Source: Berkiella sp050247135 | Lineage (GTDB): Bacteria > Pseudomonadota > Gammaproteobacteria > Berkiellales > Berkiellaceae | Length of the DNA: 64,000 nt | NCBI GenBank assembly: GCA_050247135.1 | Contig: JBFWUT010000002.1 | Span: 1 to 64,000, forward strand | Reading direction: 5' to 3' | Part shown: piece by piece, positions 26,440 to 36,177 of the stretch | Position numbering within the stretch: the first letter of the stretch is position 1 | How the letters are laid out: every line of letters starts with the position of its first letter | Made by a program: the position numbers and the translations under genes | Notes under the pieces: model-generated | What the model saw: the letters and a program-made list of their open reading frames with translations, nothing else | What the model was told of the DNA's origin: nothing | Database searches by the model: none

Positions 26440-27506
26440 TGCGCAAAGCTCCGCATTGCCAAACCGCAGCAAATCATGAGAGAAGGCGCGTCAGCATGAA
26501 TTGCCGGCACACTCACTCTGGGTGCAATAGACATTTTCGCAAAAGGGTTAGCCACAGTAGCCGGTATCCCCAACTTCTCTTCAACTCGCTCAACAAGGCC
26601 AGGTAACGAAGCCGTCCCACCTGCCAGTACAATATGATCGACTTCAGAGAATTGACTCGAGGAAAAGAAAAATTGAAGCGAGCGACCAATTTGCTGAACG
26701 ACAGCATCTTTAAAAGGTTCAAGTACTTCTAAGGTATAATCATCCGGTAAGCCGCCCTGTTTTTTGGCAACCCCAGCTTCTTCAAACGTTAAACCATATC
26801 GTCGTTGAATTTCTTCTGTTAACTGTTTACCACCAAAAATTTGCTCACGGGTATAAACAGTGGTTTTGTCATGTAGTATGCTAAACATTGTACTGGTTGA
26901 GCCGATATCGACAACAGCGATAGTTTGGTGCTCTCCTTCGCTGGGAACCTGATCGGCGATCAAACTAAAAGCTCTTTCTATAGAATAGGCTTCAATTTCA
27001 ACCACCTTCGCGGTAATGCCACCCATGCTCAGCACTTCAACGAGTGTATCAATCATTTCAGTACGGGAAGCAGCTAACAACACGTCAACCAGCTCTGGGC
27101 TTTTGCTGGAGGGACCAATCACTTGGAAATCAATGTTCACTTCCTGTAGTGGGTAAGGAATATAGCGTTCTGCTTCTAATTTGATCTGTGTTTCAAGTTC
27201 AGCCTCAGTCAATCCATTATTCATCTGAATTACTTTTGCGATAACGCCTGAACCATTCACCGCCACTGCACCATATTTTGCACGAGTTCTGGAGCGCTTG
27301 ATCACCCGTTCAAGTGCATGGCCTACGGCCTCAACGTCTTTAATTTCCTTTTCTTGCATGGCGTCTGCTGGCAAGTTTTCGACAGCGTAGCTCTCGACAC
27401 GATAACCTTGCGGCCCCAAACTCAGCTCGAGCAGCTTCACTGAAGCCGAACTAATATCGACACCAAGTAGTGTAGGTGGTTTATGTTGAAATAATGCTAG
27501 CTCCAC
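26436..27506 (-). CDS. pilM: Type IV pilus actin-like ATPase PilM
   Basis: A 356-residue FtsA/actin-fold cytoplasmic protein. LLGVDISSASVKLLELS (near residue 13) is the first phosphate loop; VVDIGSTSTMFSI (near 198) and LAGGTASLPGLVERV (near 293) are the second phosphate and adenosine motifs. It anchors PilN at the cytoplasmic face. I choose the GTG at 27506, preceded by AAGGGAAGG; the GTG at 27527 has a weaker site. It is the first gene of pilMNOPQ. Confidence 0.94.
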   Translation of the reverse strand: MELALFQHKPPTLLGVDISSASVKLLELSLGPQGYRVESYAVENLPADAMQEKEIKDVEAVGHALERVIKRSRTRAKYGAVAVNGSGVIAKVIQMNNGLTEAELETQIKLEAERYIPYPLQEVNIDFQVIGPSSKSPELVDVLLAASRTEMIDTLVEVLSMGGITAKVVEIEAYSIERAFSLIADQVPSEGEHQTIAVVDIGSTSTMFSILHDKTTVYTREQIFGGKQLTEEIQRRYGLTFEEAGVAKKQGGLPDDYTLEVLEPFKDAVVQQIGRSLQFFFSSSQFSEVDHIVLAGGTASLPGLVERVEEKLGIPATVANPFAKMSIAPRVSVPAIHADAPSLMICCGLAMRSFAQ

Positions 27507-27814
27507 GATTCCTTCCCTTGTCCTCACTGGAGGCTACTAACACTTCACGGTTCATCATGAACCCAGTTTTTGCTAGACTTCGTCTGTGTGTAACAGACTC
27601 TACTATCTTATTGCAAACCTTTTTCCGCTAATAGTATCATTAGTAAGTTATAATTCAAACTATATTATCCCTTGTGGGCAAATTCAGTTTTAATAATAAC
27701 AAAATATTCAATACTCACTTCAATACTAGCTGTTGCACGCTATCTCGCAAATTTTTTTACACTTTAGATAAATAACCTTCCATCTGCATTATGACATTTT
27801 GTTATACTCAGGCT
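27507..27814. other. Divergent regulatory gap between pilM and mrcA
   Basis: About 300 bases without a gene. It must hold promoters for the pil operon (minus) and mrcA (plus). TATACT at 27803-27808 resembles a -10 box but lies too near the mrcA start for an ordinary leader. No other clear structure is seen. Confidence 0.5.
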
Positions 27815-30253
27815 ATGAAAAATTTCTTCCGCATTTTTGTCCATGTACTTATAAGCACCGGCGTTGCTGGCTTGTGTGCTTTGGCGGTTATCGTGCTCTA
27901 CACCAACGCCCAATTGCCGGAAGTTAATGATTTGGAAGATATCCAACTTCAAGTGCCACTTCGAATTTATACAGCGGATGGAAAATTGATTGGCGAATAT
28001 GGCGAAAAACGCCGAACCCCTATTTCTATTCAAGACGTTCCCCCTACGCTCATTAATGCTATTTTGGCGACCGAAGATCGCCGCTTTTATGAGCACAATG
28101 GGGTAGACATTCGAGGGATAGCTCGCGCATCGGTACATCTTTTAGTCAGCGGAACTAAAGCCCAAGGCGCCAGCACCATTACCATGCAGGTTGCTCGCAA
28201 TTTCTTCCTCACCCGCAAAAAGACTTTCGGGCGCAAACTCAACGAAGCACTATTGGCACTCAAAATTGAAAAAGAACTTTCTAAAGATAAAATTCTCGAG
28301 TTATATCTCAATAAAATTTATTTTGGGAAACGCGCTTACGGCGTTCAAGCAGCAGCTCAAGTATATTATGGCACGACGGTCGATAAGCTCAATTTAGCGC
28401 AAATGGCGATGATTGCTGGCCTTCCCCAAGCCCCTTCTGCTATTAACCCTATCAACAATCCTGATGCGGCAATGAAACGCCGAACACACGTTCTCAGACG
28501 AATGCTTCATTATGGCTTCATCAAAGAGGAAGAATACGATCAAGCAATTGAATCACCCGTAATGGCCAGCTACCACGGTCGTGTGATTGATATTGATGCG
28601 CCTCACGTTTCTGAAATGGCTCGCAAAGAATTAGTCGAAAAATTTGGTCCTCAAGTTTACACCTCAGGATATGTTGCTTACACCACAGTGGATAGTCGGT
28701 TACAAAGCCTTGCTCATAACGCCGTGCAAGAAGGACTTTTAGAATACGATAAACGTCATGGATACCGAGGCCCCATTGGCCAGCTCACCGTTTCAGCAAA
28801 AGGCACTATCGACAAAGGGGCTTGGGCAGAGCAACTCAAATCATTCCCTAAAACCATGTTCACATGGCCTGCTGCTATTTTGAGCGTCGGTGATACCAGC
28901 GTTAAAGCATTATTAGCTAATCAACAAGTGATCGAAATCCCTTTCGATAGTATGAAATGGGCAGCACGGCAGTTTTCTCGCCTACGCCTTGGGCCAGAGC
29001 CCGAATCCCCCTCTGATGTGGTTGCGGTAGGCGACGTCATTTATGCTGAACCTGGAGCGGATAGCCACTGGGTCTTTAGTCAACTGCCGGAAGCGCAAGC
29101 AGCATTAGTAGCTCTGCATCCGAAAAATGGTGCCATACTCGCTCTGATTGGCGGTTTTGATTTTAATCTCTCGCACTTTAACCGCGCGACACAATCCTCA
29201 AGGCAACCCGGCTCTAATTTTAAACCGTTTATTTATGCTGCCGCTTTAGAAAACGGCTACACCGCAGCTTCTGTGATCAATGATGCTCCTATTGTTTATC
29301 GCGATGCGAACGTAGAGGACGCGTGGCGTCCGCAAAATGATTCCCGTCGCTTTTACGGCCCCACCCGCTTACGCGTTGGTTTAACCAAATCTCGAAACCT
29401 CGTTTCAATTCGTCTATTACAAGCCTTGGGTGTTGGCAAAGCAATTAAAGTCATTGAACGTTTTGGGTTTGAGCGTCGTAACTTGCCGCGCACCTTATCA
29501 CTTGCATTAGGCACTGCCAACGCGTCACCTTTAGATATTGCAACCGGCTATGCGGCTTTTGCCAATGGCGGCTACAAAGTGACGCCACATATCATTCAAA
29601 AAGTCACTGATAGCCAAAACAATGTCGTCTATGAAGCCTCTCCCGTCAGTGCGGCGCCTGATCTGTCCAGTAAATATGATCCTGACTCAGAGGATGAAGA
29701 AAACGTTATCGATGAAATGGTGAACAAAAAACCCAATAATAGTAAACAACCCGGGGCCACTCGTGCGATTTCACCACAAACGGCTTATATCATGACTTCT
29801 ATCTTGCAAGATGCCGTGCAAACCGGTACAGCTCGCCGTGCTCGTGCACTAAATCGTTCTGATATCGCCGGCAAAACTGGGACCACCAATAATCAAATGG
29901 ATGCTTGGTTTACCGGTTTTAATCAATCCTTAGTGACATCAACTTGGGTAGGTTTTGATGAGCCTCAATCATTACAAGAATATGGATCGCAAGCCGCTTT
30001 ACCCATTTGGATGAAATTCATGGGAGCTGCTTTACAAGGCGTTCCCGAAACCAAGCCTGAACAACCACGAGGCATTATTACAGTGAGGATCGATCCTAGC
30101 TCCGGCCATTTAGCGCGTCCTGGGCAACCGAATGCGATTTTTGAAATTTTCCGTCAAGATGCTATGCCTAACCGCACTGCGGTAGCTTCCGGCGCAGAGC
30201 GCAATTACATTACCCCAAGCGATGGTGGCGGTAATAATGACTCCTTATTCTAA
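27815..30253 (+). CDS. mrcA: Penicillin-binding protein 1A
   Basis: An 812-residue bifunctional peptidoglycan synthase. One membrane segment (about 7-29) is followed by glycosyltransferase family 51 (ATEDRRFYEHNGVD and QGASTITMQVARNFF) and an OB-like insert. The transpeptidase domain has SxxK as SRQPGSNFKPFIYA, SxN as SRNL and KTGT as AGKTGTTNNQMDAWF. It polymerises and crosslinks murein. I prefer the ATG at 27815 because it puts the membrane segment near the N-terminus as in other PBP1A; an ATG at 27791 would add eight residues, and neither has a good ribosome site. Divergence from pilM is a conserved arrangement in gammaproteobacteria. Confidence 0.95.
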   Translation: MKNFFRIFVHVLISTGVAGLCALAVIVLYTNAQLPEVNDLEDIQLQVPLRIYTADGKLIGEYGEKRRTPISIQDVPPTLINAILATEDRRFYEHNGVDIRGIARASVHLLVSGTKAQGASTITMQVARNFFLTRKKTFGRKLNEALLALKIEKELSKDKILELYLNKIYFGKRAYGVQAAAQVYYGTTVDKLNLAQMAMIAGLPQAPSAINPINNPDAAMKRRTHVLRRMLHYGFIKEEEYDQAIESPVMASYHGRVIDIDAPHVSEMARKELVEKFGPQVYTSGYVAYTTVDSRLQSLAHNAVQEGLLEYDKRHGYRGPIGQLTVSAKGTIDKGAWAEQLKSFPKTMFTWPAAILSVGDTSVKALLANQQVIEIPFDSMKWAARQFSRLRLGPEPESPSDVVAVGDVIYAEPGADSHWVFSQLPEAQAALVALHPKNGAILALIGGFDFNLSHFNRATQSSRQPGSNFKPFIYAAALENGYTAASVINDAPIVYRDANVEDAWRPQNDSRRFYGPTRLRVGLTKSRNLVSIRLLQALGVGKAIKVIERFGFERRNLPRTLSLALGTANASPLDIATGYAAFANGGYKVTPHIIQKVTDSQNNVVYEASPVSAAPDLSSKYDPDSEDEENVIDEMVNKKPNNSKQPGATRAISPQTAYIMTSILQDAVQTGTARRARALNRSDIAGKTGTTNNQMDAWFTGFNQSLVTSTWVGFDEPQSLQEYGSQAALPIWMKFMGAALQGVPETKPEQPRGIITVRIDPSSGHLARPGQPNAIFEIFRQDAMPNRTAVASGAERNYITPSDGGGNNDSLF

Positions 30254-30263
30254 GTAACTCTTC

Positions 30264-31046
30264 ATGAATACCATTTGGATCGTTGATGCTTTTGCGCATG
30301 GCCCTTACACAGGTAACCCCGCAGCTGTTATGATCGTTGATGAATTCCCCAAAGATATGCAACAAATTGCCGCAGAAATGAATCTTTCTGAAACGGTGTT
30401 CGTAAAAAAAATTGCAACCAATCACTTTCATATAAGATGGCTCACCCCCATCGTCGAAGTAAAGCTATGCGGTCATGCCACGCTGGCTGCTTCTCACATC
30501 TTATTTCAAGAAAAACTGATCAACAGCAATACCATCAAATTTGAATCTTTGTCAGGTCCATTAGAGGTTACTCAACGTAAGGATGGATTAACTTTAAATT
30601 TTCCGCTACAGCCAGTTAGTAAGCAGCTCGATATTGCCAGTTTTGAAGAATTGTTAGATCTCAAGGATGTGGTTATCGATGTAGTACAAGCGCATGACGA
30701 TGTGATCGTACTACTGAAAAACGAGCAGCAAGTCGCAGAATTCATTCCCAATATTGAAAAAATTAAAGAAATTGATGCTAGGGCGGTGGTGATCACTGCC
30801 GCTTCAAGTCAATATGATTTTGTGTCCCGTTTTTTTGGGCCACGTGTAGGGGTGAATGAAGATCCGGTGACCGGAGCGGCACACTGTAAACTCGCCGACT
30901 TTTGGGCCAAACGATTAAAGAAAAACCAGTTTACAGCCTATCAAGCGAGCAAACGTGGCGGTGTTTTACAGGTGGAAATTCAAAACGATCGGGTTTTGTT
31001 AACAGGTAAAGCCATTACCGTGATGGCTGGTACTTGGCTTATCTAA
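30264..31046 (+). CDS. PhzF-family isomerase/epimerase-like protein
   Basis: A 260-residue protein of the PhzF fold (two diaminopimelate-epimerase-like halves). It starts with VDAFAHGPYTGNPAAVMIV and carries the catalytic-type Glu43 in NLSETVF. GHATLAASHIL and the C-terminal EDPVTGAAHCKLADFW are family motifs. Members isomerise small hydroxy or amino acid compounds; the substrate here is unknown and no phenazine genes are near. It starts 10 bases after mrcA, so it may be cotranscribed. Confidence 0.87.
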   Translation: MNTIWIVDAFAHGPYTGNPAAVMIVDEFPKDMQQIAAEMNLSETVFVKKIATNHFHIRWLTPIVEVKLCGHATLAASHILFQEKLINSNTIKFESLSGPLEVTQRKDGLTLNFPLQPVSKQLDIASFEELLDLKDVVIDVVQAHDDVIVLLKNEQQVAEFIPNIEKIKEIDARAVVITAASSQYDFVSRFFGPRVGVNEDPVTGAAHCKLADFWAKRLKKNQFTAYQASKRGGVLQVEIQNDRVLLTGKAITVMAGTWLI

Positions 31047-31089
31047 AGCGGGCGGACTTGATGGCCCGCCGCTACTTTAGAACAGAGAA

Positions 31090-32043
31090 TTACAGCTTCT
31101 CAGCCGCATCACATAGTTCAATGACGGCATCAATCGAGACTTGCAGATTTTTTTGCTCTGCATCGGTTAAAGCGACTTCATAGACTTGCTCAACGCCTTT
31201 ATTACCAATTTTCGCAGGAACGCCAACAAACAACGGTTTTTTCACGCCATATTGACCCACTTTAAGCTTGGCGGCACAAGGCAGTATCGCTTTAGTATCA
31301 CGCAGGTAAGCTTCCGCCATCGAAATCGCTGCAGAAGCAGGAGCATAAAATGCGGAACCCGTTTTGAGTAACGCAACAATTTCGCCGCCGCCATTGCGGG
31401 TTCTTTTGACAACCTCATCGAGTTTTGCTTGCGTCATCGAGCCGTTTTTAACCATTTGCTCTAAGGTCACACCAGCAACATTGCTCATACCAACTAATGG
31501 CACCATGGAGTCCCCGTGTCCACCTAGTACATACGCTTGCACTTGGTTTACTGAAACACCCAACTCCCAAGATAAGAAGGTACGAAAACGAGCCGAATCT
31601 AACACACCTGCCATACCCACAATCATATTGTCTGGCACTGAAGCTGCATCTTGTAACACTTTAACCATGACATCCAAAGGATTGGTAATACAGATAACGA
31701 AAGCTTTGGGACAATATTGTTTGATCCCTTCCCCAACAGCTCTCATCACTTTAGCATTAATCGCTAATAAATCATCACGACTCATGCCAGGTTTACGGGG
31801 TATGCCTGCTGTGACAATGACGACATCACAATTATCTATATCTTTATAATCGTTGGTGCCTGTGACCTTCGCGTCGAAACCTTCAATGGGTCCACACTGT
31901 GCTAAATCAAGGGCCTTACCTTGTGGCACTCCTTCAGCGATATCATATAAAACAACATCGCCTAATTTTTTTTGCAAAACAAGATGAGCCAGTGTGCCAC
32001 CAATATTACCTGCGCCGATTAATCCAATTTTCGCTCTTGCCAT
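31090..32043 (-). CDS. mdh: Malate dehydrogenase (LDH-like type)
   Basis: A 317-residue NAD-dependent enzyme. The Rossmann motif is IGLIGAGNIGGTLAH; substrate arginines lie in IPRKPGMSRDDLL, and the catalytic His in YVLGGHGDSMVPL. It interconverts malate and oxaloacetate in the TCA cycle. The sequence is of the LDH-like type 3 branch common in alphaproteobacteria, not the enteric homodimer. AAGGAGAG precedes the ATG at 32043; a longer reading back to 32133 would run into maeB. It follows maeB by 40 bases, so the two malate enzymes are probably cotranscribed. Confidence 0.94.
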   Translation of the reverse strand: MARAKIGLIGAGNIGGTLAHLVLQKKLGDVVLYDIAEGVPQGKALDLAQCGPIEGFDAKVTGTNDYKDIDNCDVVIVTAGIPRKPGMSRDDLLAINAKVMRAVGEGIKQYCPKAFVICITNPLDVMVKVLQDAASVPDNMIVGMAGVLDSARFRTFLSWELGVSVNQVQAYVLGGHGDSMVPLVGMSNVAGVTLEQMVKNGSMTQAKLDEVVKRTRNGGGEIVALLKTGSAFYAPASAAISMAEAYLRDTKAILPCAAKLKVGQYGVKKPLFVGVPAKIGNKGVEQVYEVALTDAEQKNLQVSIDAVIELCDAAEKL

Positions 32044-32083
32044 GGTTACTCTCCTTATGTCCTTGAGTATAGGTAGTGATTGA

Positions 32084-33385
32084 TTATATGACTTCTTCTG
32101 GTGTTTTGCTGCTAACAAGCTCCTTTGCACCAAGAGGTTTTAATGGATAGTGTTGCGGATAAGGAATGCGCGCAACGCCTGTCTCTTGGGCAGCCTTAGC
32201 CACCGCCGCTGATACCAACGGTAACAAACGAGGATCCGTTGGTTTAGGTAATATATAGTCTTTGCCAAACAATAACGGTTCGCTTATCCCATAGGCCTTT
32301 AATACAACCTCTGGCACGGGTTCCTTCGCTAAATTCCGGATCGCGTTCACAGCCGCTATCATCATTTCTTGATTAATTTTACTAGCTCTAACATCTAATG
32401 CCCCTCTAAAAATGTAAGGAAAGCATAAGACATTGTTAACCTGATTGGGGTAATCACTGCGTCCTGTTGCCATGATCAAATCATTGCGAACTTGAAATGC
32501 CGTTCTGGGCTCAATTTCCGGATCAGGATTGGACAAAGCAAAGACGATCGGACGTGGTGCCATGGTTTTTAGCATTTGAGGTGTTACCAAATTGGGGCCT
32601 GAAACACCGATAATCACGTCAGCATCAATCATGGCTTCTTCTAATGTGCGCTTATCGGTTTCAGCGGCAAAGGCAAATTTATGAGTATTGAGATCGGCTC
32701 TTGCCGTATGAATAATACCTTGCCTGTCTACCATCGTGATTTGATCGCGACGCATTCCTATCGCCATCAGTAAACGCATCGAAGCAATACCTGCCGCACC
32801 TGCGCCTAAACAAACCACGTTGATTTCAGATAGCGATTTTTCTTGGAGTTCTATTGCATTCAACAAGCCCGCCACCACAATAATAGCAGTACCATGTTGA
32901 TCATCATGGAAAACAGGAATATCCAAACGCTCACTGAGCGCTTGTTCTATTTCAAAACATTGTGGGCCTTTAATGTCTTCTAAGTTGATGCCGCCAAAGG
33001 TGGGTGAGATATTAGCAACTGTGTTCACAAAGGTTTGGGGATCCGAAGCTTCGACTTCGATATCAAATACATCAATATTGGCAAATCGTTTAAAGAGAAC
33101 GGCTTTACCTTCCATGACAGGCTTTGCCGCTAAGGGGCCTACATCGCCTAATCCTAAAACCGCAGTACCATTAGTGATAACGCCCACCAAGTTGGACTTT
33201 AAGGTATAAAGATAGGCATCATCCGGACTTGCCTTGATAGCTCTCACCGGCTCTGCCACACCGGGGGTATAAGCCAACGCTAAGTCTTTTTGTGTTTCGG
33301 TTGGCTTGCTCAAGGCAATACTTAGTTTACCCGGTGTTGGAAGGGCGTGATAATCCAGCGCGGCCTTTTTTAAATCATTTGTCAT
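32084..33385 (-). CDS. NAD(P)-dependent malic enzyme, short form
   Basis: A 433-residue malic enzyme. AYTPGVAEPVRAI near residue 39 and VFHDDQHGTAIIVVAGLLNA near 155 are the malic domain; VCLGAGAAGIASMRLL near 185 is the nucleotide-binding site. It decarboxylates malate to pyruvate with NAD(P) reduction. It lacks the C-terminal phosphotransacetylase-like domain of full MaeB (about 760 residues), so it is the short form. AGGTGA lies five bases before the ATG at 33385. Upstream gene of the malic enzyme-mdh pair. Confidence 0.92.
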   Translation of the reverse strand: MTNDLKKAALDYHALPTPGKLSIALSKPTETQKDLALAYTPGVAEPVRAIKASPDDAYLYTLKSNLVGVITNGTAVLGLGDVGPLAAKPVMEGKAVLFKRFANIDVFDIEVEASDPQTFVNTVANISPTFGGINLEDIKGPQCFEIEQALSERLDIPVFHDDQHGTAIIVVAGLLNAIELQEKSLSEINVVCLGAGAAGIASMRLLMAIGMRRDQITMVDRQGIIHTARADLNTHKFAFAAETDKRTLEEAMIDADVIIGVSGPNLVTPQMLKTMAPRPIVFALSNPDPEIEPRTAFQVRNDLIMATGRSDYPNQVNNVLCFPYIFRGALDVRASKINQEMMIAAVNAIRNLAKEPVPEVVLKAYGISEPLLFGKDYILPKPTDPRLLPLVSAAVAKAAQETGVARIPYPQHYPLKPLGAKELVSSKTPEEVI

Positions 33386-33432
33386 AAAACTCACCTAGGA
33401 TGCCGCTTATACAAAGTAAAAGCGGTTAAGAC

Positions 33433-33459
33433 AAAAAAGGGCGCCAAGGCGCCCTTTTT
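33433..33459 (-). terminator. Intrinsic terminator after rpmE
   Basis: AAAAAGGGCGCC and GGCGCCCTTTTT form a GC-rich stem flanked by A- and T-runs. It lies 24 bases past the rpmE stop on the minus strand and just upstream of the malic enzyme gene, isolating the two units. Confidence 0.88.
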
Positions 33460-33482
33460 GTGAAGTCGTAAAATCTGTGTAA

Positions 33483-33728
33483 TTACTTGCCTTCAGCGGC
33501 ATTCTTTGCATTCTCGATTTTATCCTTAGCACCATAACGACGCCAGAATTTATCGATGCGGCCTTCAGTATCCACAATTTTATGTTTACCGGTATAAAAA
33601 GGATGGCACTCATTACAAATATCTACACGCATCGTCTCTTGGCGATAGGTGGAACGGGTATCGAAGGTATTCCCGCAGTTGCAGACTACTGTAACGGCTT
33701 TATAGTCAGGATGGATGTCGGCTTTCAT
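33483..33728 (-). CDS. rpmE: 50S ribosomal protein L31 (zinc-binding form)
   Basis: An 81-residue L31 starting MKADIHPDYKAVTVVCNCGN. The zinc cysteines CNCG and CNECHPFYTG are present, so this is the C-plus form, with a charged alpha-helical tail. AAAGGACAG precedes the ATG at 33728; a longer in-frame reading to 33773 is not supported. It has its own terminator. Confidence 0.96.
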   Translation of the reverse strand: MKADIHPDYKAVTVVCNCGNTFDTRSTYRQETMRVDICNECHPFYTGKHKIVDTEGRIDKFWRRYGAKDKIENAKNAAEGK

Positions 33729-33903
33729 GTCACTGTCCTTTAAAAATGCATCGCCACACTCTGAGTGCACCATGCAAAATAATTATTTTTATGGAAATTG
33801 TCAGTAGGGTTGCCATGATAGCTGACCTACCCTTTCCAAGCAAGGTAGCTTTGATGAGGATAGGTTGGTAATCTGCCCAAAATGATATGGGGTCTTGGGA
33901 ACC

Positions 33904-34179
33904 TTAAAATTTTTCCCAATTCTCAGGTTCACCTTCTATCCATTCTTTGACATCTTCTGGTACGAAGCTTGAACGAGCCTCATCCCATCTGAGTTGGCCT
34001 GTCGACTGACTCCGGATGTCTTTAATAGCATCTTCAAGCCGCTTATAACGACCCAAAGAATCACTATCCATTCCTAGATAATATTCATGACTTTCCTCAG
34101 ACTCGACAATCCAAAAGGTACCCAGTTTTGTTTTGTGATGCCACATACCTTCTTCTCCTTCACGTTTGAATCCTTTCAT
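33904..34179 (-). CDS. Conserved hypothetical small protein
   Basis: A 91-residue soluble protein, start preceded by AGGAAGG. It is rich in acidic and aromatic residues (MWHHKTKLGTFWIVE, then LRWDEARSSF and WIEGEPENWEKF). No signal peptide, membrane segment or recognised domain. The good ribosome site and even composition argue that it is real. It lies 18 bases before the stop side of the next gene on the same strand. Confidence 0.65.
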   Translation of the reverse strand: MKGFKREGEEGMWHHKTKLGTFWIVESEESHEYYLGMDSDSLGRYKRLEDAIKDIRSQSTGQLRWDEARSSFVPEDVKEWIEGEPENWEKF

Positions 34180-34197
34180 AGCAACCTTCCTAATGGT

Positions 34198-34563
34198 TTA
34201 GACATTTTTATTGCGTAAAGTTCTTAAAAAAAATCCGGGTAATATCACGATTACCGCGCCTAACAATAACGTTTTTCTGCTCACCGTCACTGGCAACTGG
34301 CAGGGCGTTAATCGCAACAGAAGCCAGGTAGCCACTGGTTTTTGCAACACAGGTTCTGACTGCTCCATTTTTGCCGAATAAATCGCGTGACTGGCCATCC
34401 CCAGCGGCACGGGCGTGTCTTCAAGAAAGCAACCAACGGGATGCTTGAGCATGATCTTTGGGGTCTGGATTGGTGGCGGCAAGATGTCTTCATTCGCAAT
34501 GGCGCTTAATACACATCCAACTATCAAAATTAACCCTGTTATTATTGTTGTTAATGTTTTCAT
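34198..34563 (-). CDS. Hypothetical secreted or membrane protein
   Basis: A 121-residue protein with a clear signal sequence (MKTLTTIITGLILIVGCVLSAIA) and a second hydrophobic segment near the C-terminus (TLLLGAVIVILPGFFL) followed by a basic end (RTLRNKNV). The topology suggests an exported domain of about 65 residues anchored by the C-terminal segment. No recognised family; the ribosome site is poor. Confidence 0.5.
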   Translation of the reverse strand: MKTLTTIITGLILIVGCVLSAIANEDILPPPIQTPKIMLKHPVGCFLEDTPVPLGMASHAIYSAKMEQSEPVLQKPVATWLLLRLTPCQLPVTVSRKTLLLGAVIVILPGFFLRTLRNKNV

Positions 34564-34876
34564 TTTTTTTTCACTTTTTTAGCCTTCATAACTACTAATG
34601 CAACCTTGATGCCAAGATCGTGATTTTTGGGTCACGAAGATTTATCACGCTGAAATTACGTTAAAAAAAATTTCCCTAAAGGCTTCTCTTGGGATTGGCA
34701 CGGTTTTTTTAGCGGCGCTGAGTTGGCGCTCTGTAAAAAGCATTGACAGAAAGCATCGTTTGTTATTTAACGAGTAAAAAACTGCAATACGATAGATCCC
34801 AACAGGGGTTATGACAGGCAATTGATGAGGAGAATCGGTTATACTTCTTGGCACAACGCAGGCCAAAGGGAACTTT
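34564..34876. other. Intergenic gap, 313 bases
   Basis: No credible gene. Reverse reading frames here continue into the signal-peptide gene at 34877 and look like shadows. Short repeats of TCACG near 34615-34650 could pair, but no promoter or terminator is clear. Confidence 0.4.
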
Positions 34877-35320
34877 ATGCAAAAAATAGCCATTATTCTA
34901 ACTTTTGTCTTTAGCAGTTTTTTCAACTCTGCTTTTGCCGCGGTACCCGACGCTTCTCCCCAAAATCCAGAGAGCGCAAAAAAAATTGGCAGAAAAGTCT
35001 GGATGGAAAATATGCAAAACAACTTGCCAAAGATACTTTGTCAAAAAGAGCAATATTTTATGTCTTGCTTTACCATCTCGGCTGAAGAGTGCATCGATTT
35101 TAATAAGCTTTTTGTACAAGCTTGTTTAAATAATGCTGCAGTGGGATTGCCGGCGGAGTTGAATCCCCAAGAAAGAGATCACTGGGGAGCTATTATTGGT
35201 AGATGCACTTTAGATTTATATGAAAAATTTATGCACTCGAAAAAGCTTGCAAAACCTGAGTGCCAAGAAGTCAAAAAAGAGTCCCACAATCAATCGCCCA
35301 AAGAGCAGCAAAAGCCATGA
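34877..35320 (+). CDS. Hypothetical periplasmic protein with conserved-looking cysteines
   Basis: A 147-residue protein with a signal peptide (MQKIAIILTFVFSSFFNSAFA) and a helical periplasmic domain bearing six cysteines (in LCQKEQYFMSCF, EECIDF, QACLNN, GRCTLD and ECQEV), which could form disulphides. The tail is charged. AAAGGGAAC precedes the start. The stop overlaps the uppP start (ATGA), so the two are translationally coupled. No family recognised. Confidence 0.7.
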   Translation: MQKIAIILTFVFSSFFNSAFAAVPDASPQNPESAKKIGRKVWMENMQNNLPKILCQKEQYFMSCFTISAEECIDFNKLFVQACLNNAAVGLPAELNPQERDHWGAIIGRCTLDLYEKFMHSKKLAKPECQEVKKESHNQSPKEQQKP

Positions 35321-36117
35321 ATGAACTCCTGCAAGTCATCACTTTAGCAATCGTACAAGGACTCACTGAATTTTTGCCTGTTTCCAGCTCAGCACATCTG
35401 ATCCTGGTTCCGCTGTTAACAGGATGGCAAGATCAAGGTCTGGCCTTTGATGTGGCTGTACATGTGGGCACCTTAACTGCGGTCTGCTGGTATTTTCGTC
35501 AAGAACTATTACGCCTGCAAGCGGGTTTTTGGCGCTCTGTACAGGGCAAGCCCTCGCGATTTTATAGCAAACTAGCATGGCAATTAATTATTGCCTCCTT
35601 TCCCATCGCGTTAATTGGCTTTTTAGCACACGACTTTATTGCCACCACCTTGCGCTCTCCCTTAGTCATAGCCTTTGCCACAATTACTTTTGGTGTATTG
35701 CTCCTTGCCAGCGATCGCTTATCTTCACATGCTAAAATGATGGGGCAACTTAAGTGGAAAGATGTAGCGATTATCGGTTGTGCTCAAACGCTTGCGCTGA
35801 TCCCAGGTACCTCCCGCTCTGGCATTACGCTCACGGCAGGACTTGGTTTAGGGTATAACCGCAAAACTGCGGCTAAATTTTCCTTCTTACTCTCCATACC
35901 CCTCATCGTGCTAGCGGGTTCTTATGAAGGCTTGAAAATTGTCCGGTCCCCAGATCCGGTAGCCTGGTCTTATTTGTTAACAGGCATTTTATTTGCTGCA
36001 GTCAGTGCCTATTTTTGCATCAAAGCCTTTTTAAGGCTGATTGGCACCATGGGGGTTTTACCCTTTGTTCTGTACCGCCTAGCGCTTGGTGCCTTTTTAC
36101 TCTTCATGTTCTGGTAA
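35317..36117 (+). CDS. uppP: Undecaprenyl-diphosphatase
   Basis: A 266-residue polytopic membrane protein of the BacA/UppP family. The catalytic motifs are TEFLPVSSSAHLIL near residue 18 and PGTSRSGITLTAG near 166. It removes a phosphate from undecaprenyl diphosphate so that the lipid carrier can be reused in wall synthesis. The ATG at 35317 overlaps the upstream stop (ATGA); a longer in-frame start at 35260 lies inside the previous gene. It ends shortly before the TPP riboswitch. Confidence 0.95.
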   Translation: MNELLQVITLAIVQGLTEFLPVSSSAHLILVPLLTGWQDQGLAFDVAVHVGTLTAVCWYFRQELLRLQAGFWRSVQGKPSRFYSKLAWQLIIASFPIALIGFLAHDFIATTLRSPLVIAFATITFGVLLLASDRLSSHAKMMGQLKWKDVAIIGCAQTLALIPGTSRSGITLTAGLGLGYNRKTAAKFSFLLSIPLIVLAGSYEGLKIVRSPDPVAWSYLLTGILFAAVSAYFCIKAFLRLIGTMGVLPFVLYRLALGAFLLFMFW

Positions 36118-36177
36118 TTTGCTGGTATAGTCTGCCAATCTTAATTTTGGGGTGCTGCTGCTCTTAACGAAGAGCGA

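Noticed and set aside
34645..35022. A 125-codon reverse ORF
   Set aside because: Overlaps the signal-peptide gene at 34877-35320, which has a good ribosome site and is coupled to uppP; the reverse frame has neither.
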